Positions 5,663 to 8,195 of a stretch of DNA of 8,195 nt are shown piece after piece. This DNA is from Coxiellaceae bacterium (GTDB taxonomy: Bacteria > Pseudomonadota > Gammaproteobacteria > Coxiellales > Coxiellaceae). The notes beneath the pieces were generated by a model that did no database searches, was not told the origin of the DNA, and saw only the letters and a list, made by a program, of their open reading frames with translations. The stretch is taken from NCBI GenBank assembly GCA_014238445.1, contig JABABC010000147.1:1-8195 (forward strand). The letters are read 5' to 3'. How positions within the stretch are numbered: position 1 is the stretch's first letter; each line of letters begins with the position of its first letter. Both the position numbers and the translations under genes were made by a program.

Positions 5663-5769
5663 TTTCGATTTTCGGGAGTGCTAAAATGGCTTTGTTTTGG
5701 AACACGGGCACTATGTCTTGTCATTTAGATTACCGGATAACAACTCACGCACTCTTCATAATCCGACAT

Positions 5770-6540
5770 TTAAAACCGAAACACAGCCTCCGCATTTTCA
5801 GTGGTCGTTGCAATTACTTCTTCAACTGAACACTGCTTGATATCAGCTAATTTTTCAGCTACAAAACGCACATAGCTCGGACGATTAGGTTTTCCTCGAT
5901 AAGGAACGGGGGTTAAATACGGCGCATCTGTTTCAATCAGCATGCGATCTAACGGAACATAATCTGCCACTGCCTGTACGTTAGATGCATTTTTGAAGGT
6001 AACAATGCCAGAAAATGAAATGTAAAAACCCATATCCATCGCAGCCTTAGCCATTTCAAGTGACTCGGTAAAGCAATGCATGATGCCGCCGACATCCCTC
6101 GCCTGCTCGTCTCTCATAATTTGCAAGGTGTCCTCTTGTGCCGCGCGTGTATGTATGATTAACGGCTTTTCAACCTCGTGAGCAGTATGAATATGCGTTC
6201 TAAATTGATCTCGCATCATTTCAAGACCTGTATCGTTATAATGATAATCTAAGCCAGTTTCACCAATCGCCACTACTTTAGGGTGTTGCGCATGGGCTAC
6301 CAATGTTTCTACATCAGGGCCTGCCTCAGTGGATGATGAGGGGTGCACACCGACTGAAGCATAAACCGACTCATAACGATCAGCAAACGACAACACCGCC
6401 GGTAGCGTTTCAAGATCCACCGAAATACACACCACTCGCTTAATGCCGTTATCTAACATGTCAGCAATCATGGCATCTTCATCACCATCAAAAGGGGCTA
6501 AATCCAACATATTTAAATGGCAATGCGTATCGATCATCAT
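5770..6540 (-). CDS. tatD: TatD-family metal-dependent hydrolase (DNase)
   Basis: Cytosolic TIM-barrel metalloenzyme of the TatD/YcfH/YjjV group; members are 3'-5' exonucleases or deoxyribonucleases acting on DNA (and RNA) ends, with a role in oxidative DNA damage suggested in E. coli. All metal ligands are present: HxH at His6 and His8 (DTHCHL), Glu94 (GETGLDYH), His130 (IIHTRAA), His155 (MHCFTES) and Asp205 (ETDAPYL); GVHP at 64-67 and APYLTPVPYRGKPNRP are also signatures. 256 residues is the normal length. Two ATGs stand side by side; AGGAA (6551-6547) is six bases before the first, so 6540 is used. It follows holB by 15 bases and is the third gene of the tmk-holB-tatD operon, which suggests the YcfH type. 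No terminator is seen in the 107 bases shared with the convergent gene. Confidence 0.94.
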   Translation of the reverse strand: MMIDTHCHLNMLDLAPFDGDEDAMIADMLDNGIKRVVCISVDLETLPAVLSFADRYESVYASVGVHPSSSTEAGPDVETLVAHAQHPKVVAIGETGLDYHYNDTGLEMMRDQFRTHIHTAHEVEKPLIIHTRAAQEDTLQIMRDEQARDVGGIMHCFTESLEMAKAAMDMGFYISFSGIVTFKNASNVQAVADYVPLDRMLIETDAPYLTPVPYRGKPNRPSYVRFVAEKLADIKQCSVEEVIATTTENAEAVFRF

Positions 6541-6555
6541 GTTTTATTCCTATTA

Positions 6556-7539
6556 TTATTCCGCTAAGGTTGACCACTGAATCAGCAACGACTCCAACGC
6601 CATCTGCACATTCAGACCCGGGTGACGTTGCAATAAGGCGCGTGTTTCAACACACAGAGACAACCAACTCTGTAGTTTGCTTATAGGCAGCTTTTCAGAT
6701 GATGGCAATAAGTTAAATAACTGGCTATCTAATGTATTATAAGTGACTGATGCCCCCAAACCTCGCTTGATCAAGTCCGACACCACCATCAATAATGTAT
6801 CAAAGACACGTGTAACCTCTAACTTCATCAGCACTGTCGTAGCAGAGACAGGATGCTCCTTGCGCTGCAGTAATCCCACCAACTGGTCAACAACGCGTTG
6901 TTGTAATTCAGCATACCCTTCTTCTGCTAAGGCCTTTGCTAACAATGGAGCACCGTGAGCTGCTCGTAATAAACTAGCGGAAGACATAGTTGAATCTTCC
7001 AGATTCACCGCCAACCAATGTTCAGCTTCTGCTGGATTATCCATTTGAAACGTAAGTAACTGACAGCGACTTTGCACCGTAATAGGCAATCGATCTTTAT
7101 GGTTTGTGACTAATATAAAAACCACCTTACCTGAAGGCTCTTCCAACGTTTTTAATAATGCATTAGAAGCCGCTAATGACAACGTATCTGCAGGGTATAA
7201 GCACACCACCTGATAGCCTCCGCGGTGTGCAGTTTGAGATAACTGATCTGATAATTCGCGAATCTGATCGACTTTAATCGTACTGGCCTTTTCTTGCAAT
7301 GTGACGGTATAAGCATCGGGGTGAACCCCTTCTAACACCCATCGACACGATTGACATTGCTCACAAGCTTCAGAACGTCCTTGGCCATTCTCACATAATA
7401 ACAACTGACTCAATGCCTTCGCGCAATCCTGCTTACCTAAACCTGCAGCACCCGCAAAGAGCAGCGCATGATGGACAGCTTCCCGCTCATACTGCGATAA
7501 CAGCTGCTGCCATTGTTTTTTTAGCCACGGGTAAGTCAT
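6556..7539 (-). CDS. holB: DNA polymerase III subunit delta' (clamp-loader component)
   Basis: Part of the DnaX clamp-loader complex that opens the beta sliding clamp and places it on primed DNA. The 327 residues fit the family. The AAA+ core begins with a P-loop-like GAAGLGKQ (30-37); in delta' this site is generally not a working ATPase. A four-cysteine zinc module is intact: Cys49, Cys59, Cys62 and Cys65 (EACEQCQSC). The segment SLAASNALLKTLEEPSG (121-137) and the sensor/arginine-finger region ILVTNHKDRLPITVQSRCQ (142-160, SRC at 157-159) are diagnostic. The C-terminal third is the less conserved collar domain. The ATG overlaps the tmk stop as ATGA, so translation is probably coupled; tatD follows 15 bases later. 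A pilZ gene, present between holB and tatD in several gammaproteobacteria, is absent here. Confidence 0.95.
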   Translation of the reverse strand: MTYPWLKKQWQQLLSQYEREAVHHALLFAGAAGLGKQDCAKALSQLLLCENGQGRSEACEQCQSCRWVLEGVHPDAYTVTLQEKASTIKVDQIRELSDQLSQTAHRGGYQVVCLYPADTLSLAASNALLKTLEEPSGKVVFILVTNHKDRLPITVQSRCQLLTFQMDNPAEAEHWLAVNLEDSTMSSASLLRAAHGAPLLAKALAEEGYAELQQRVVDQLVGLLQRKEHPVSATTVLMKLEVTRVFDTLLMVVSDLIKRGLGASVTYNTLDSQLFNLLPSSEKLPISKLQSWLSLCVETRALLQRHPGLNVQMALESLLIQWSTLAE

Positions 7540-8192
7540 GAGTGTGCCCTCGCTATGAGAGGCTCTAGAATAGACTGTAATTGCCCCTCAACTGAAGCGA
7601 TGGATTGAGTAGCATCCACCACACGATAACGATCAGGCTCATCCGCAGCCATCTGCAAATAGGAATCACGCACGCGGTGAAAAAAGCTAACAGCCTCTTG
7701 TTCAATGCGATCCTTTTCACCTCGTTCTTGCAATCGTTGTAAACCAACTTCAACTGGCGCATCTAATAAAATGGTTACATCCGGCTTTAAATCACCTAGA
7801 ACCCAGTGATTGATAAGACGCATACGTTCATGGCCCACTTCCCGACCACCACCTTGATAAGCCAAACTCGCATCAGAAAATCGATCAGCTAACACCCATT
7901 GCCCCGCTGCCAGTGCAGGAGCAATGACCTGATCAACATTCTGTGCACGACTGGCATACATCAACAACACTTCTGTATCAATAGCCATGCTTTCTTCATG
8001 CGAGCGTAATAAGACTTCACGAATCTGCTCGGCGATTGCGGTACCACCAGGCTCGCGGGTAATTACCAAGTCAATAGCCTGCTGTCGTAAATATCGTTCA
8101 ATCCATGCCATGGCCGTGCTTTTACCGACGCCTTCTACACCTTCTAACGAAATAAAATAACCTGTGTGTGCATTCATTCTTGTTTTACTCAT
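7536..8192 (-). CDS. tmk: Thymidylate kinase (dTMP kinase)
   Basis: Phosphorylates dTMP to dTDP with ATP, an essential cytosolic step of dTTP synthesis. All hallmarks are present in 218 residues: Walker A GVEGVGKST (18-26) after FISLE, the dTMP-binding REPGG (46-50), ADRFSDASLAYQGGGR (102-117) with the DR pair, and a LID segment ERGEKDRIE (156-164) carrying the arginine expected of the E. coli-type (type II) enzyme. The stop TGA overlaps the holB start by four bases, indicating an operon and coupled translation. The start is less sure: ATG 8192 is only three bases from the window edge, so its ribosome binding site cannot be seen; ATG 8177 (sixth residue) is an alternative. In many gammaproteobacteria mltG lies just upstream, outside this window. 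Confidence 0.96.
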   Translation of the reverse strand: MSKTRMNAHTGYFISLEGVEGVGKSTAMAWIERYLRQQAIDLVITREPGGTAIAEQIREVLLRSHEESMAIDTEVLLMYASRAQNVDQVIAPALAAGQWVLADRFSDASLAYQGGGREVGHERMRLINHWVLGDLKPDVTILLDAPVEVGLQRLQERGEKDRIEQEAVSFFHRVRDSYLQMAADEPDRYRVVDATQSIASVEGQLQSILEPLIARAHS

Positions 8193-8195
8193 AAA

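Noticed and set aside
5479..5724. Open frame of 81 codons on the - strand between tatD and the Sel1/kinase-like gene
   Set aside because: It overlaps the 3' end of the well-supported + strand gene, has arginine/serine-rich composition typical of a shadow frame, and no recognisable motif.
5663..5769. Possible bidirectional terminator between the convergent genes
   Set aside because: Only weak pairs were found (AGTGC/GCACT about 26 bases apart, CGGAT/ATCCG about 25 apart) and no stem is followed by a T-run in either direction.

Overview
The window looks like a chromosomal segment of a moderately AT-rich gammaproteobacterium. The support is the conserved order tmk-holB-tatD, a HemW of proteobacterial type, and an IS3-family insertion sequence. 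A Sel1-repeat protein carrying what reads as a protein-kinase-like domain suggests, but does not prove, a host-associated lineage (the Legionella/Coxiella type of lifestyle). I cannot name genus or species.

Layout. On the + strand: the C-terminal part of hemW (1-710, cut by the window edge); a 12-helix MFS transporter (best start 816, end 2063); and ridA (2092-2472), 28 bases behind the transporter and probably co-transcribed with it. A non-coding stretch with short inverted repeats and C-tracts follows (2473-2776). At its end the well-placed start of an unknown gene (ATG at 2758) is cut off by an IS3-family element (about 2777-3932). The IS has orfA and orfB overlapping in the -1 frame at a run of eight A's. 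It is followed by a short region with a sigma70-like promoter and a 537-residue gene (4049-5662). That gene combines N-terminal Sel1-like repeats with a C-terminal region in which all the main landmarks of a protein kinase occur in order. On the - strand, convergent with it, lies the housekeeping operon tmk (8192-7536), holB (7539-6556) and tatD (6540-5770), with a 4-base ATGA overlap between tmk and holB.

How it fits together. tmk makes dTDP for DNA synthesis and holB supplies the delta-prime subunit of the clamp loader; tatD is a metal-dependent nuclease-type protein. hemW is a radical-SAM heme-handling protein, and RidA clears reactive enamines and imines. Between these core genes sits an accessory patch (about 2473-5769) made of a mobile element, a truncated gene and the Sel1/kinase-like gene.

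The most interesting item is the Sel1-plus-kinase-like protein: it carries a glycine-rich loop, a candidate ATP-binding lysine, an alphaC glutamate, a D-x4-N catalytic-loop pattern and a metal-binding aspartate, but lacks the usual HRD and DFG wording. I do not recognise it as a named family. No tRNA, rRNA, CRISPR array or convincing rho-independent terminator was seen.
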